Shown here in pieces: positions 1-9,591 of a stretch of DNA of 64,000 nucleotides. The position numbers and the translations under genes were made by a program. Under the pieces are notes generated by a model. The model saw only the letters and a program-made list of their open reading frames with translations, ran no database searches and was not told the origin of the DNA. Each line of letters opens with the position of its first letter. Position 1 is the stretch's first letter. Origin of the DNA: Marinobacter xestospongiae (GTDB lineage: Bacteria > Pseudomonadota > Gammaproteobacteria > Pseudomonadales > Oleiphilaceae); contig NZ_JAKZAK010000018.1 of NCBI RefSeq assembly GCF_023156385.1, positions 60,203 to 124,202 of the forward strand, written 5' to 3'.

Positions 1-870
1 ATGGCGGGCCACATGGGTATAGATCTGCGTGGTCGACAGGTCGGCGTGCCCCAGCAGCATCTGCACCACCCGCAGGTCGGCACCGTGGTTGAGCAGATGG
101 GTCGCAAAGGCGTGACGCAGAGTGTGGGGTGACAGCGGCTTGTGGATACCCGCGCGGGCGGCGTAGCGCTTGACCCGGTGCCAGAAGGTCTGGCGCGTCA
201 TCGCACGGGCGCGATTACCCGGGAAAAGGTCATCCGAAGCCTGCCCCTTGAGCAGCACATCCCGCCCCTGATTGAGGTAGCTGAGCAACCAGTCCACCGC
301 TTCCTCACCCAGTGGCACCAGCCGGTCCTTGCCGCCTTTACCGGTGACCCGGACCACCCCCTGGCGCAGATTGACCTGATCCACCCGCAGGGTCACCAGC
401 TCAGTGACCCGCAATCCGCAGCCGTACAGAATCTCCAGCATCGCCCGGTCGCGCAATTCCAGCGGGATCTCGACATCCGGCTCACTGAGCAGCGCCTCGA
501 CCTCCTCCTCTGACAACGCATCGGGCAACCGCTGAGGCTGGCGAGGGCTGTCAATGCGCAGCGTCGGGTCTTCGGAGATGATCTGCTCCCGCAGCAGGTA
601 GCGGTAGAACCGCCGCAGGCAGGACAGACGGCGGGCCGCTGTACTGCTCTTGCGCCCCTGCGCCAGAGCCTGGGACATCCATCCCAGCAGATCGGTGCGG
701 CTTGCGGCCGCCAGGGGCACTGCGACAGGACGCTGATCAAGCCAGGCCGCCAGGCGAAGCAGGTCACTGCGGTAGGCGGAACGGGTCTGCTCACCGAGCC
801 CCTCCTCCAACCAGATAGCATCACAGAACCGCTCTATCAGTTGGCTGTTGTCAGCCCCGGTCGTAGCCAC
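1..870 (-). CDS. xerD: Site-specific tyrosine recombinase XerD (3' end outside window)
   Basis: Tyrosine recombinase that, with XerC and FtsK, resolves chromosome dimers at dif. 290 codons are present and roughly a dozen C-terminal residues lie beyond the left edge. An N-terminal SAM-like core-binding domain (about 10-95) precedes the catalytic domain. The catalytic set is visible: Arg in YGCGLRVTEL, Lys in GKGGKDR, HTLRH, the His of LLGHADLSTT and the nucleophilic Tyr in TQIYTH. The start is GTG at 870, behind a GAGAGG ribosome site; no upstream ATG fits. It lies downstream of rplS on the same strand but is separated by a terminator, so it is probably transcribed separately. XerC is the alternative, but the THVARH ending and overall match favour XerD. 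Confidence 0.9.
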   Translation of the reverse strand, partial: MATTGADNSQLIERFCDAIWLEEGLGEQTRSAYRSDLLRLAAWLDQRPVAVPLAAASRTDLLGWMSQALAQGRKSSTAARRLSCLRRFYRYLLREQIISEDPTLRIDSPRQPQRLPDALSEEEVEALLSEPDVEIPLELRDRAMLEILYGCGLRVTELVTLRVDQVNLRQGVVRVTGKGGKDRLVPLGEEAVDWLLSYLNQGRDVLLKGQASDDLFPGNRARAMTRQTFWHRVKRYAARAGIHKPLSPHTLRHAFATHLLNHGADLRVVQMLLGHADLSTTQIYTHVARH

Positions 871-913
871 TTGCGCCTCTCACCTCCCGCCATCGCCAGC
901 TGCGACAGCCATA

Positions 914-940
914 AAAAAAGGCAGCCAATGGCTGCCTTTT
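914..940 (-). terminator. Intrinsic terminator of the rpsP-rimM-trmD-rplS operon
   Basis: GGCAGCC (920-926), a 3-nt loop and GGCTGCC (930-936) form a 7-bp stem extended by A/T pairs. On the minus strand it is followed by a run of seven T. It lies just after rplS and before xerD. Confidence 0.85.
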
Positions 941-1011
941 CTGATCCTGAACTGCCACAGCAGCCCAGTATCCTTGGATCTGTTCGACGCCCGGTCGCCC
1001 GGGCTGTCGAC

Positions 1012-1368
1012 TCAGCTCAGCTTCTCTTTGATACGAGCAGCCTTACCAGACAGGTCGCGCAGGTAGTACAGCTTGGCCTGACGCACGTCACCACGACGCT
1101 TGACGCTGATGCTGTCGATCAGCTTGGAGTAAGTCTGGAAAGTCCGCTCAACACCCACACCGTAAGAAATCTTACGCACGGTGAAGGAAGAGTTCAGACC
1201 ACGGTTGCGCTTACCGATAACAACGCCCTCGAACGCCTGCAGACGCTCACGGTTGCCCTCAGTAACACGAACCTGAATAACCACGGTGTCACCCGGCGCA
1301 AAGGCAGGGATTTCCTTGGTCATCTGTTCTGCTTCAATCTGACTGATGATGTTGTTCTTGCCGCTCAT
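1012..1368 (-). CDS. rplS: 50S ribosomal protein L19
   Basis: 118-residue large-subunit protein at the 30S-50S interface, the usual size for the family. The family signature is clear: [21 protein letters not shown], the basic loop [25 protein letters not shown] and the C-terminal [27 protein letters not shown]. It is the last gene of the rpsP-rimM-trmD-rplS operon, 24 nt after trmD, and is followed by a strong terminator. Confidence 0.98.
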   Translation of the reverse strand: MSGKNNIISQIEAEQMTKEIPAFAPGDTVVIQVRVTEGNRERLQAFEGVVIGKRNRGLNSSFTVRKISYGVGVERTFQTYSKLIDSISVKRRGDVRQAKLYYLRDLSGKAARIKEKLS

Positions 1369-1392
1369 CGTATGCTCCTGATACCCAATCTC

Positions 1393-2151
1393 TCAATGCC
1401 CTGAACGTTCAGTGGCACCCGGTTCATTTAAAAATTCATCCAGCAGCTCACGCTCTTCGTCCGTCAACACCCGCTGTTCCAGCAGGTCCGGGCGTCGCTC
1501 CCAGGTTCGCCTCAGCGACTGCTTCAGCCGCCAACGCCGGATCTGATCATGGTGACCGCCTAACAAAACATCCGGCACCGCCTGACCTTCGTACACTTCG
1601 GGCCGGGTGTAGTGCGGACAATCCAGCAAACCGTCGGCAAAGGAGTCCTGCTCCGCCGACTGCGCATGACCCAGCGCTCCGGGGATGAGGCGAGTAACCG
1701 CATCAATCACTGACATCGCTGCCAGCTCACCGCCGGACAACACGAAGTCGCCCAGCGATACCTCCCGGTCGACTTCCGTCGCTATCAGGCGTTCATCCAC
1801 ACCCTCGTAACGACCCGCCACCAGAATCAGGTTTTCTGCAGCCGCCAACGACTCCACCACGGACTGGTTGAGCGTCTCACCCTGCGGTGACAGATAGACC
1901 ACACAGGCCTTGCCTGGTGCCGCCGACCTGGCCGCATGGATGGCATCCCGCAACGGCTGAATTTTCATCAGCATGCCGGGACCACCACCATAGGGACGAT
2001 CATCCACCGTACGGTGCCGATCGTGGGTAAACTCCCTGGGATTCCAGCTCTGGAAACTCAGCAACCCGTCACGAACCGCCCGACCGGTGATGCCGTAATC
2101 AGTAACGGCCTGAAACATCTCCGGAAAAAGACTAACTGCTGCAATCCACAC
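1393..2151 (-). CDS. trmD: tRNA (guanine37-N1)-methyltransferase TrmD
   Basis: SPOUT-class methyltransferase that forms m1G37 in tRNAs reading CNN and some GNN codons, preventing +1 frameshifts; works as a cytosolic homodimer. 252 residues, normal size. Recognisable are the N-terminal [18 protein letters not shown], the SAM-binding trefoil-knot segment [12 protein letters not shown] and [14 protein letters not shown], and the DCPHYTRP region. The start is GTG (reading [11 protein letters not shown]), only 3 nt after rimM, so translation is probably coupled. This is the standard gammaproteobacterial order. Confidence 0.98.
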   Translation of the reverse strand: MWIAAVSLFPEMFQAVTDYGITGRAVRDGLLSFQSWNPREFTHDRHRTVDDRPYGGGPGMLMKIQPLRDAIHAARSAAPGKACVVYLSPQGETLNQSVVESLAAAENLILVAGRYEGVDERLIATEVDREVSLGDFVLSGGELAAMSVIDAVTRLIPGALGHAQSAEQDSFADGLLDCPHYTRPEVYEGQAVPDVLLGGHHDQIRRWRLKQSLRRTWERRPDLLEQRVLTDEERELLDEFLNEPGATERSGH

Positions 2152-2154
2152 CAG

Positions 2155-2682
2155 TCAGAACTCCGGGTCCCAGTCCACCACCATTTTTCCGGAAGCGAGA
2201 TCAATCTCCCGGACCACCTGATCGGGGAGATAGGGAATCAAGCGCTCCCGCTGGTCGATGGCATCGACCGTCGCGTGAACCACCAATACGTCGTTGGAGC
2301 CGGTCTCAATCAGGTGATGAACCTTGCCAAGGCATTCGCCTTCGACCGTTTCAACCACCAGCCCCTCCAACTGATGCCAGTAGTACTCCCCGGCAGGGAG
2401 TTCTGGCATGACATCAGTGGGGACGACAATATCGGCACCGCAATAACCGCGAGCGACCTCGCGATCGCTGACACCCTTGAGCTGGACCACGATGCCCGGA
2501 CCGTGCCGACGCCCCTGCTCCAGCTGGACGGGTACCCGCTTGCCGTCCTGAACCAGAGTCCAGTTCGGATAGTTCAGAATACCTTCAATGGGATCGGTAT
2601 AGGAAAAGACCTTGACCCATCCCTTGACCCCATACACCGAGGTAATCCGGCCTATCACAGTTTCCTGCGAACTCACTGCCAT
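2155..2682 (-). CDS. rimM: Ribosome maturation factor RimM
   Basis: Assembly factor for the 30S head domain; binds S19 and assists 16S rRNA maturation. 175 residues with an N-terminal beta-barrel (VIGRITSVYGVKGWVKVFSYTDP) and a PRC-barrel C-terminal half containing GEYYWHQLEGLVVE, SNDVLVV and LIPYLPDQVVREID. The ATG start has a G-rich ribosome site 3-8 nt upstream. It sits between rpsP (25 nt away) and trmD (3 nt away) in the conserved operon. Confidence 0.97.
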   Translation of the reverse strand: MAVSSQETVIGRITSVYGVKGWVKVFSYTDPIEGILNYPNWTLVQDGKRVPVQLEQGRRHGPGIVVQLKGVSDREVARGYCGADIVVPTDVMPELPAGEYYWHQLEGLVVETVEGECLGKVHHLIETGSNDVLVVHATVDAIDQRERLIPYLPDQVVREIDLASGKMVVDWDPEF

Positions 2683-2707
2683 GCCCTACCCCGGTCGAGA
2701 GTCGATC

Positions 2708-2947
2708 TTACTCAGCGCCTTTCAGCAGCTGCGCGACGCGCTCGCTGGCCTGAGCGCCCTGGCCCAGCCAGTAGTCAACGCGATCACGATCTACGCGCAG
2801 ACGCTCTTCCTGACCACGGGCAACCGGATTGAAGAAACCTACACGCTCAATGAAACGACCGTCGCGGGATTTGCGGCTGTCGGTGACTGTCAGATGGTAG
2901 AACGGGCGCTTCTTGGAGCCGCCACGAGCCAAACGGATTGTTACCAT
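2708..2947 (-). CDS. rpsP: 30S ribosomal protein S16
   Basis: 79-residue small-subunit protein, first gene of the operon. The signature [21 protein letters not shown] is intact and is followed by [17 protein letters not shown]. An in-frame TTG lies three codons upstream, but the family N-terminus and the AGGA site 11 nt upstream favour ATG at 2947. The final residues (LLKGAE) match the usual short tail. Confidence 0.97.
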   Translation of the reverse strand: MVTIRLARGGSKKRPFYHLTVTDSRKSRDGRFIERVGFFNPVARGQEERLRVDRDRVDYWLGQGAQASERVAQLLKGAE

Positions 2948-3041
2948 TTCGACCAATATCCTGTTCAGTTGTACGAACTTTGTACGATTCGCATCAACCG
3001 CCTAACAGTCGATACGAAGACCCATACTCGAAAGGGGCGCT

Positions 3042-3070
3042 ATTCTATGCCAAAAGAGCGCCAAAGGAAA
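3042..3070 (-). promoter_or_regulatory. Probable promoter of the rpsP operon
   Basis: On the minus strand a TAGAAT -10 element (3042-3047) is followed by a GC-rich discriminator (AGCGCCCC), typical of growth-rate-controlled ribosomal promoters. The -35 (about 3065-3070) is a poor match. The predicted start lies about 90 nt before rpsP. Confidence 0.45.
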
Positions 3071-3089
3071 CAGCTAATACCTTCGACTT

Positions 3090-4478
3090 TTACATACGCC
3101 CGAACGGAGGCATACCGCCACCTCCGCCGCCCGGCGGCATCATCCCGCCCATGCCCCGCATCATGTTGGCCATGGCGCCTTTCTTGCTGAATTTCTTCAT
3201 CATCTTGGCCATCTGCTTGTGCTGCTTGAGCAGCCGGTTGACGTCCTGGATCTGGGTACCTGAGCCTGTCGCGATGCGGCGCTTGCGGGAATTGTTGATG
3301 GTATCCGGGTAACGACGCTCTTTCGGCGTCATCGAGCAGATAATGGCTTCCATCTGCCCCATACTCTTGTCATTGACCTGCTGCTGCGCCACCTCGGCCA
3401 TCTGCCCCATGCCAGGAAGCTTGTCCAGCAGGCCGCCGACACCGCCCATGTTCTTCATCTGCTGGAGCTGGTCGCGGAAATCCTCCAGATCGAAGCTCTT
3501 TCCTTTCTTGATCTTCTTGGTGAGTTTTTCCGCCTTCTTCTGGTCCAGCTTGCGCTCGGCGTCCTCAATCAGGGAGAGCACATCCCCCATACCGAGAATC
3601 CGAGAGGCAACCCGGTCCGGATGGAACGGCTCCAGGGCGTCACTCTTCTCGCCGACACCAAGGAACTTGATCGGCTTGCCAGTGATGTGTCGCACCGACA
3701 GCGCGGCACCGCCTCGGGCATCGCCGTCGGTCTTCGTCAGCACCACGCCGGTCAGCGCCAGGGCGTCATTAAAGGCCTTGGCGGTGTTGGCGGCATCCTG
3801 ACCGGTCATGGCGTCGACCACAAACAGCGTCTCAATCGGGTTTACCGCCTGATGGAGCCGACGAATTTCCGACATCATGTCCTCATCGACATGAAGACGG
3901 CCGGCGGTATCAACGATCACCACGTCCAGGTGCTTCTTACGCGCCGCGTCAATCGCGCCCTCGGCAATCGCCACCGGGTCCTGGTCAGCGCTGCTGGGAT
4001 GGAACTCAACCTCGACTTCCCCCGCAAGGGTCTCCAGCTGCTTGATCGCAGCCGGACGGTAGACGTCCGCACTGACCACCATGACCGACTTTTTCTCGCG
4101 CTCCTTGAGCTGGCGCGCCAGTTTGGCCACGGTAGTGGTCTTACCGGCCCCTTGCAGGCCCGCCATCATGATCACGGCCGGCGGCTGAGTGGACAGGTTG
4201 AGGGCCTCGGAACCATCCCCCATGACCCGCTCCAGCTCCTGCTGGACCACTTTCACAAACACCTGGCCCGGCGTCAGGCTGCGACGAACCTCCTGGCCCA
4301 CCGCGCGCTTACGCACACTTTCAATAAAGGCCTTGACCACCGGCAGGGCGACATCCGCCTCCAACAGTGCTTTGCGGACCTCACGCAGGGTCGCCTTAAT
4401 GTTGTCGTCCGTCAGGCGGGCCTGACCGGAAATTTTCCGCAGACTGCCAGAGAGTCGGTCTGTCAGGTTCTCAAACAT
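3090..4478 (-). CDS. ffh: Signal recognition particle protein Ffh (SRP54)
   Basis: GTPase of the signal recognition particle; binds 4.5S RNA and signal sequences and delivers ribosomes to FtsY at the membrane. 462 residues. The N domain (1-90) is followed by the G domain with P-loop GLQGAGKTTT, DVYRPAAIKQL, DTAGRLHVD, TKTDGDARGG and GVGEK. The Met-rich M domain (about 300-462) includes the SRP RNA-binding helix around CSMTPKERR and ends in a Gly/Met/Pro-rich tail. Divergent from the ypjD-like gene, as in many gammaproteobacteria. Confidence 0.98.
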   Translation of the reverse strand: MFENLTDRLSGSLRKISGQARLTDDNIKATLREVRKALLEADVALPVVKAFIESVRKRAVGQEVRRSLTPGQVFVKVVQQELERVMGDGSEALNLSTQPPAVIMMAGLQGAGKTTTVAKLARQLKEREKKSVMVVSADVYRPAAIKQLETLAGEVEVEFHPSSADQDPVAIAEGAIDAARKKHLDVVIVDTAGRLHVDEDMMSEIRRLHQAVNPIETLFVVDAMTGQDAANTAKAFNDALALTGVVLTKTDGDARGGAALSVRHITGKPIKFLGVGEKSDALEPFHPDRVASRILGMGDVLSLIEDAERKLDQKKAEKLTKKIKKGKSFDLEDFRDQLQQMKNMGGVGGLLDKLPGMGQMAEVAQQQVNDKSMGQMEAIICSMTPKERRYPDTINNSRKRRIATGSGTQIQDVNRLLKQHKQMAKMMKKFSKKGAMANMMRGMGGMMPPGGGGGGMPPFGRM

Positions 4479-4549
4479 AGTGAATCCGTACCCTGAAAAA
4501 ATGGATGCATGAACAGGGAACCGGTTGATTCCGGTTGCACAATCGCGAC

Positions 4550-4555
4550 ATTATA
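4550..4555 (-). promoter_or_regulatory. Probable -10 element of the ffh promoter
   Basis: TATAAT on the minus strand, about 70 nt upstream of the ffh ATG. No good -35 hexamer at 16-18 nt spacing was found, so only the -10 is called. Confidence 0.4.
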
Positions 4556-4639
4556 ACCAGACTATCGCGCTGAAACGACCAACCCGGTCAAATCTGCCCT
4601 CTACTGATGCCCGACCCGAGCAACTTGATTAAGGACGAC

Positions 4640-5446
4640 ATGGGAACGCTGATCCTCGCGGTAACCTCGCTTTTCCTCTATAGCGTCGGAACAGCCTTGC
4701 AGGCCCTCAGCTTTCGCGGCCGAGTCCACACCAATATCGCCGTCACCAGCCTGATCGGTACGCTTGCGCTGATCGGCCACGGCCTGTTGCTGTGGCAGAC
4801 CCTCCATCACGACGGCGGGTTTGATTTCGGCTTTTTCCAAAGCTCCGTGCTGATCTCCTGGCTCATCGTTGCGCTGTTGCTGCTGTTCAACATCCGCAAG
4901 CCGGTGCAGAACCTTTCTCTGGGCGCTTACCCCCTGGCTGGTATCACCATCCTGATGCTGCTGGCGAAACCGGAATCCGCCCAATTGGTGGCGGCTGACA
5001 ACTACGGCATGCTGTCCCACGTAGCCCTGTCGATCACCGCCTACAGCCTGTTCACACTTGCTGCCGCCCAGGCCGTGGTACTGTATTTCCAGAACCGCCA
5101 ACTCAAGCACAACTACAACAGCCTGCTGGTGCGCAACCTGCCACCACTGCAGACCATGGAATCGCTGTTGTTCGAGATGGTGTGGGCCGGCGTGGTGCTG
5201 CTGATCCTGGCCATCATCACTGGCGCCCTGTTCGTCAATGACCTCTTCGCCCAGAACGTTGCCCACAAAACCATCTTCTCGCTGATGTCACTGGCGGTGT
5301 TTGTGGCACTGCTGATTGGCCGCTATACCAAGGGCTGGCGCGGCATTACCGCCAGCCGCTGGACCCTCACCGGCTGCCTGCTGCTGATGCTGGGATTCTA
5401 TGGCAGCAAATTCGTGCTGGAACTGGTCTTTCACCGCATCGGCTGA
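4640..5446 (+). CDS. YpjD-like inner-membrane protein, CcsA (cytochrome c assembly) superfamily
   Basis: Integral membrane protein with about eight hydrophobic segments, beginning at the first residues (LILAVTSLFLYSVGTALQALSF). Its size and topology match E. coli YpjD, a CcsA/CcmC-fold protein whose exact role is unsettled; it is linked genetically to the CNNM-type transporter encoded next to it. The TITAYSLFTLAAAQAVVLY and WAGVVLLILAIITG segments resemble the family's conserved core. The start is taken at ATG 4640, preceded by AAGGA at 4 nt. An in-frame ATG at 4607 would add 11 non-hydrophobic residues. It is divergent from ffh and upstream of the CorB-like gene. Confidence 0.85.
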   Translation: MGTLILAVTSLFLYSVGTALQALSFRGRVHTNIAVTSLIGTLALIGHGLLLWQTLHHDGGFDFGFFQSSVLISWLIVALLLLFNIRKPVQNLSLGAYPLAGITILMLLAKPESAQLVAADNYGMLSHVALSITAYSLFTLAAAQAVVLYFQNRQLKHNYNSLLVRNLPPLQTMESLLFEMVWAGVVLLILAIITGALFVNDLFAQNVAHKTIFSLMSLAVFVALLIGRYTKGWRGITASRWTLTGCLLLMLGFYGSKFVLELVFHRIG

Positions 5447-5499
5447 TCCGGTACCCGTCAGCGAATTCGCCAGACGTCACGCAGGACAAGGAAACGGGG

Positions 5500-5528
5500 T
5501 TGACAGCGAAAACCCCGCCCCCTATGTT
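5500..5528 (+). promoter_or_regulatory. Sigma-70-type promoter of the CorB-like gene
   Basis: TTGACA (5500-5505), 17-nt spacer and TATGTT (5523-5528), about 33 nt upstream of the TTG start. This is one of the best promoter matches in the window. Confidence 0.7.
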
Positions 5529-5561
5529 CGCATCTTATCCGCAATATAAGGACACCATCTG

Positions 5562-6842
5562 TTGAACGAGGCATCGCTTACGGCGCTGTTTTCGCTCCTC
5601 GCGGGGCTGATTCTGCTGTCCGCGTTCTTCTCCAGTTCAGAGACCGGCATGATGTCTCTGAACCGTTACCGTCTCAAGCACCTGGCCAAGACCGGCAATC
5701 GCGGCGCGAAACGGGCCCAGGGCCTGCTGCAGAGAACGGATCAACTGATCGGGGTCATCCTGATCGGCAACAACTTCGTCAATATCCTGGCCTCCTCCAT
5801 TGCCACGGTCATCGCCATCCGCATCTGGGGCGACGCCGGCATCGCCATTGCCACGCTACTGCTGACCATCACCATCCTGATTTTCGCCGAGGTCACCCCC
5901 AAGACCCTTGCCGCGCTGTTTCCGGAAAAGATCGCGTTCCCCGCCAGTTACGCACTTGGCCCGTTGCTCAAGGTGCTGTACCCCGCGGTCTGGCTGGTCA
6001 ACCTGTTTACCGGCGCCATCCTCAAACTGATTGGCGTGTCCGCCCAGGATGCCGCCAGCGACCATCTCAGCCGCGAGGAGCTGCGCACCCTGGTTAACGA
6101 AGCCGGCGCTCTGATCCCCAGCAAACACAAAGACATGCTGGTCAGCATCCTCGATCTGGAACACGTCACCGTCAACGACATCTTTGTGCCCCGCAACGAA
6201 GTGGTGGGCATCGACCTGGATGACGACCTGGACACCATCATCCGCCAGATGCGCAGCAGCCAACACACCCGCCTGCCGGTGTTCAAAGGCGACATCAACA
6301 ACATCCAGGGCGTGCTGCACCTGCGTAACGCCACCAAGCTTCTGATGGAAGAAGACCTGAACAAGGCCAAACTGATGCAGCTGTGCCGCGAACCCTACTT
6401 CATTCCCGAAAGCACACCGCTGAACACCCAACTGATCAACTTCCAGAAAGAAAAGCGGCGGTTCGGCATTGTGGTGGACGAGTACGGCGAAGTGCTGGGC
6501 CTGGCCACGCTCGAGGACATTCTGGAAGAGATAGTTGGCGACTTCACCACCGACTACGCCGCCACCAGCCCGGACATCATTCCGCAGGACGATGGCACCT
6601 ACATTATTGATGGCTCCACAGCGATTCGCACCATCAACAAAACGCTGGGCTGGAAACTGTCCACCGATGGCCCCAAGACCCTGAATGGCCTGATCACCGA
6701 AACCCTGGAAACCATTCCGGAGAGCAATGTCTGTCTGACCGTCGAAGGGCACCGCCTGGAGATTCTGCAGATCAAGGACAACGTGGTGAAGGCCGCCATC
6801 GTTCACGCTGCGCCGCGCCGGCCCAGACCACTCAGATCGTAG
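5562..6842 (+). CDS. HlyC/CorC family (CNNM + CBS pair + transporter-associated) membrane protein, YfjD/CorB-like
   Basis: Predicted Mg2+/Co2+-type transport or efflux protein of the inner membrane. The N-terminal CNNM (DUF21) domain, residues 1-185, has SAFFSSSETGMMSLNRYRL and IGNNFVNILASSIAT, with helices about 8-28, 60-85, 90-110 and 130-150. Two CBS domains follow (about 205-335; DIFVPRNEV, TRLPVFKGD, FGIVVDEYGEVLGLATLEDILEEIVG), then a CorC_HlyC C-terminal domain (345-415). 426 residues, normal. The start is TTG with AAGGA 8 nt upstream. Adjacency to the ypjD-like gene matches E. coli ypjD-yfjD. Confidence 0.88.
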   Translation: MNEASLTALFSLLAGLILLSAFFSSSETGMMSLNRYRLKHLAKTGNRGAKRAQGLLQRTDQLIGVILIGNNFVNILASSIATVIAIRIWGDAGIAIATLLLTITILIFAEVTPKTLAALFPEKIAFPASYALGPLLKVLYPAVWLVNLFTGAILKLIGVSAQDAASDHLSREELRTLVNEAGALIPSKHKDMLVSILDLEHVTVNDIFVPRNEVVGIDLDDDLDTIIRQMRSSQHTRLPVFKGDINNIQGVLHLRNATKLLMEEDLNKAKLMQLCREPYFIPESTPLNTQLINFQKEKRRFGIVVDEYGEVLGLATLEDILEEIVGDFTTDYAATSPDIIPQDDGTYIIDGSTAIRTINKTLGWKLSTDGPKTLNGLITETLETIPESNVCLTVEGHRLEILQIKDNVVKAAIVHAAPRRPRPLRS

Positions 6843-7324
6843 ACGGGCCAGCCTGTCCCTCGCCAACCAGGGCGCGGAGCAGGCTGCCAGCAGCTAGCTA
6901 TAGAGTGATTGGTTATAGCCGGCCAAGAACTCGAAAGATTATCATTTAACCCGTTACTTGACCTGGCGAAGACTCTGAACGAAATTGAAGCTGAGGTTCC
7001 CTATAATAAGAACTGGAGTGCGTTCCATGAGTCCAGGACTGGCCCATCGCCAATCCGCTTCTGTGTTGCGGAGTCCCAACCATGGTCATGATGGCCGGGC
7101 CCGTCACCGACTGACGCCCACACCCATTCATCGCTCTCCCCCGCGGCTGATCCAAGGTCCTCAGCGGTGTGCTGTTCGCCACGACGACGACCACGGACAG
7201 ACCGCAGAGGTGTATTTTCGGTCATTTTACCAGGCCGGGAATTGCGGTAGATTAACCACAATAATCATAAACGAAGCAGTTCGGCTCGGTCATGTATCCG
7301 GTTGAGGCGTAACAGGAGTCGGCC
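6843..7324 (+). other. 482-bp intergenic region with no recognised gene
   Basis: Short open frames exist on both strands, but none has a convincing ribosome site, domain or composition. A TATAAT at 7002-7007 lacks a good -35. The last 15 bases carry GGAG for the downstream gene. No tRNA or familiar small RNA was recognised. Confidence 0.4.
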
Positions 7325-9544
7325 ATGAACAAGCAGTCCGGCATACATTATCTCCACGAGCGCAAGGACGCCGGCAGCCAGAACGGGCTGCCCAGCGAGG
7401 TTGTTCGCATTCGCGATACGGTGTCTGCCGGGTTGGGAGATCTCTTGCAGGGCGCGTTTGACGCCGTTGACGACTCATTGTTCGAGCTGGCCAACAACGC
7501 CCGCAGCAACAATGAGCAAAACCGCTATTTCGAAGCGATGCGCGAAATCCGTATCAAGCGCAAGGGTATCGAAAAGCACTTCCAGGGCGCAGTGGTCAAA
7601 CTGTTCAACCACCCATCCCGCATTGGCGCCACACCTTTCAGCCAGCCCGAAGGGCAGCAACAGTCCAGTGCCGACTCCCTGTCCCTGGTTCAGAATGAGG
7701 AGCTGGAAGAGCAGGTTGCGCTCAACGCCATGGTCAGCAAGTCCCGCGCTCATTTCCAGGGGCCACTGCTGCAGCTGCAAACCCGTTTTTCCAGCGTCTA
7801 CCCCGGCGCCAACGATGACGCACCTGTAAACCCCCTGGCGCCGGAGCTGCTGTGCGCCGCGTTTGTCGAAGCCGCCCAGGTGCTGGAAATCCAGATCCGG
7901 GAACGCCTGATTGTCCTCAAGCAGTTTGACCGCTACGTGGTGTCCAACCTGGGCATGCTGCTGGATGAAGCCAATCGCATCCTGGTCCAGGCCGGCGTGA
8001 TTCCCAATTTCCGCTATCACAGCAAGACCTCTGGCACCTCGACAGCCACCAGTGCCAGCACCGCCCGCTCCCCGGAGAGCGTGGGTGAGCAGGCTGCCGG
8101 TGACAGCGCCTCCCAGTACGAAGACGAGGTTCTGTTCGAGCAGATCCGCCAGTTGCTTGGCCGGCACCGGGCCGCCAGCGGCCAGATGCCCAGAGCCGCC
8201 GATCCCACCATTCAGGTCATCGGCACCAGCGAACTGTTCCAGCTGATGAACCAGTTGCAACAGCCGCCCCGGGATCTGGGCCATCGCAACCTCAGTGCCG
8301 GCGAACCCGTGGTGCTGGATCTGCATCAGGTGATGGAACAGTTGCTCAGCCACACTCAACCGGCGGAAGGGAAAAAGCCGGCACTGAACGAGATGGACGA
8401 GGATCTGATCAACCTGGTGTCGATGCTGTTCGAGTTCATCCTCGACGACTACAACCTGTCGGCGCCCATCCAGGTCCTGATCAGTCGACTGCAGATCCCC
8501 ATTCTCAAGGTGGTGATCAAGGACAAATCCTTCTTCAGCAAAGCCACCCACCCGGCCCGACGGCTGCTTAATGCCCTGGCCAAAGCCGGCATAGGCTGGA
8601 GTGAGAGCGACGAAAAGAGCCGCGACAAACTCTACGAACAGATCCATAACATCGTGCTGCGGATTCTGGAAGAGTTCGAGGGCGACATCAGCCTGTTTGA
8701 ACAGCTGGGCGAGGAGTTCGACCAGTTCCTGGCGCGGGAAAACCGCAAGGCATCATTGGTCGAACAGCGCACCCGGGAGTCAGAGCGTGGGCGGATCAAG
8801 TCCCGCAAGGCCCAGGAGACGGTCGACAAACTGCTGCAGGAAAAGCTGTCACATCAGCCCATACCGGACACGGTGCGAGACATCCTGACCAACGGCTGGA
8901 GTCGGGTCATGTTTCTGGCTTACCTGCGCAACGACGTAGAGAACCGCTGGAACAGCGTGGTTCGGGTAGTGGACGACCTGATCTGGTGCCTGCACCCACA
9001 ACAGGATGACAACGACCGGGATCAGTGGGTCCGGGTCGTGCCCGGGCTCCTCAAGTCACTTCGGGCCGGTCTGGAGGAAGTGTCCTACAATTCCAGCAAG
9101 CTGGATGACATGATGGGGGAGCTCAAGCATGAGCTGACCGAGGCGTTCCGCGCCCACGCCCTCGCCGAAGCCCGCGGCCAGAGCCGGGAGGAACCCGAGG
9201 CCACCGAGCCGGAGCCCAGCGAGACCACCCAGCAGGCCACTCAGGACGACGCGGCACTCGCCGAGCATGTGACGGTGATTGACGGACTCACCATCGGGAC
9301 CTGGGTGGAGTTCGGGCTGGTCAATGGCGCCCGCTTCCGCTGCAAGCTTACGGCCATCATCGAAGAAGCGGACAGCTTCGTATTCGTCAACCGTATGGGC
9401 CTGAAAGTGGTGGAGAAATCCCGGCTCGACCTTGCTCGCGAACTGCAACGGGGCCGACTGACCGTACTGGAACAGGGCGCCCTGATCGACCGGGCACTGG
9501 ATGCGGTGGTGGGCTCGTTGCGGGGCCATACCGCCCAGGCCTGA
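7325..9544 (+). CDS. DUF1631 domain-containing protein
   Basis: 739-residue cytoplasmic protein of the DUF1631 family, common in gammaproteobacteria and sometimes misannotated as thymidine phosphorylase. No signal peptide or membrane segment. It is mostly helical, with long charged stretches (485-540, ARENRKASLVEQRTRESERGRIKSRKAQETVDKL). An acidic Ala/Glu/Pro linker (about 625-650) precedes a C-terminal beta-rich module around TIGTWVEFGLVNGARFRCKLTAIIEEADSFVFVNR, which looks PilZ-like and could bind a nucleotide messenger (inference). ATG with GGAG 7 nt upstream. The molecular role is not known. Confidence 0.85.
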   Translation: MNKQSGIHYLHERKDAGSQNGLPSEVVRIRDTVSAGLGDLLQGAFDAVDDSLFELANNARSNNEQNRYFEAMREIRIKRKGIEKHFQGAVVKLFNHPSRIGATPFSQPEGQQQSSADSLSLVQNEELEEQVALNAMVSKSRAHFQGPLLQLQTRFSSVYPGANDDAPVNPLAPELLCAAFVEAAQVLEIQIRERLIVLKQFDRYVVSNLGMLLDEANRILVQAGVIPNFRYHSKTSGTSTATSASTARSPESVGEQAAGDSASQYEDEVLFEQIRQLLGRHRAASGQMPRAADPTIQVIGTSELFQLMNQLQQPPRDLGHRNLSAGEPVVLDLHQVMEQLLSHTQPAEGKKPALNEMDEDLINLVSMLFEFILDDYNLSAPIQVLISRLQIPILKVVIKDKSFFSKATHPARRLLNALAKAGIGWSESDEKSRDKLYEQIHNIVLRILEEFEGDISLFEQLGEEFDQFLARENRKASLVEQRTRESERGRIKSRKAQETVDKLLQEKLSHQPIPDTVRDILTNGWSRVMFLAYLRNDVENRWNSVVRVVDDLIWCLHPQQDDNDRDQWVRVVPGLLKSLRAGLEEVSYNSSKLDDMMGELKHELTEAFRAHALAEARGQSREEPEATEPEPSETTQQATQDDAALAEHVTVIDGLTIGTWVEFGLVNGARFRCKLTAIIEEADSFVFVNRMGLKVVEKSRLDLARELQRGRLTVLEQGALIDRALDAVVGSLRGHTAQA

Positions 9545-9591
9545 ACACTCACTGGTTACGATGAGCAGTTACTCGGAGTATCGTTACCTCA

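Noticed and set aside
3036..3062. Hairpin GGCGCT...AGCGCC as an ffh terminator
   Set aside because: Long loop, short stem, no good T-run; the same bases fit better as a TAGAAT promoter with a GC-rich discriminator for rpsP.
6985..7305. Overlapping open frames of 60-106 codons on both strands upstream of the DUF1631 gene
   Set aside because: Frames overlap each other on opposite strands, have no ribosome site, no domain and Arg/Ser/Pro-biased composition typical of GC-rich noncoding DNA.
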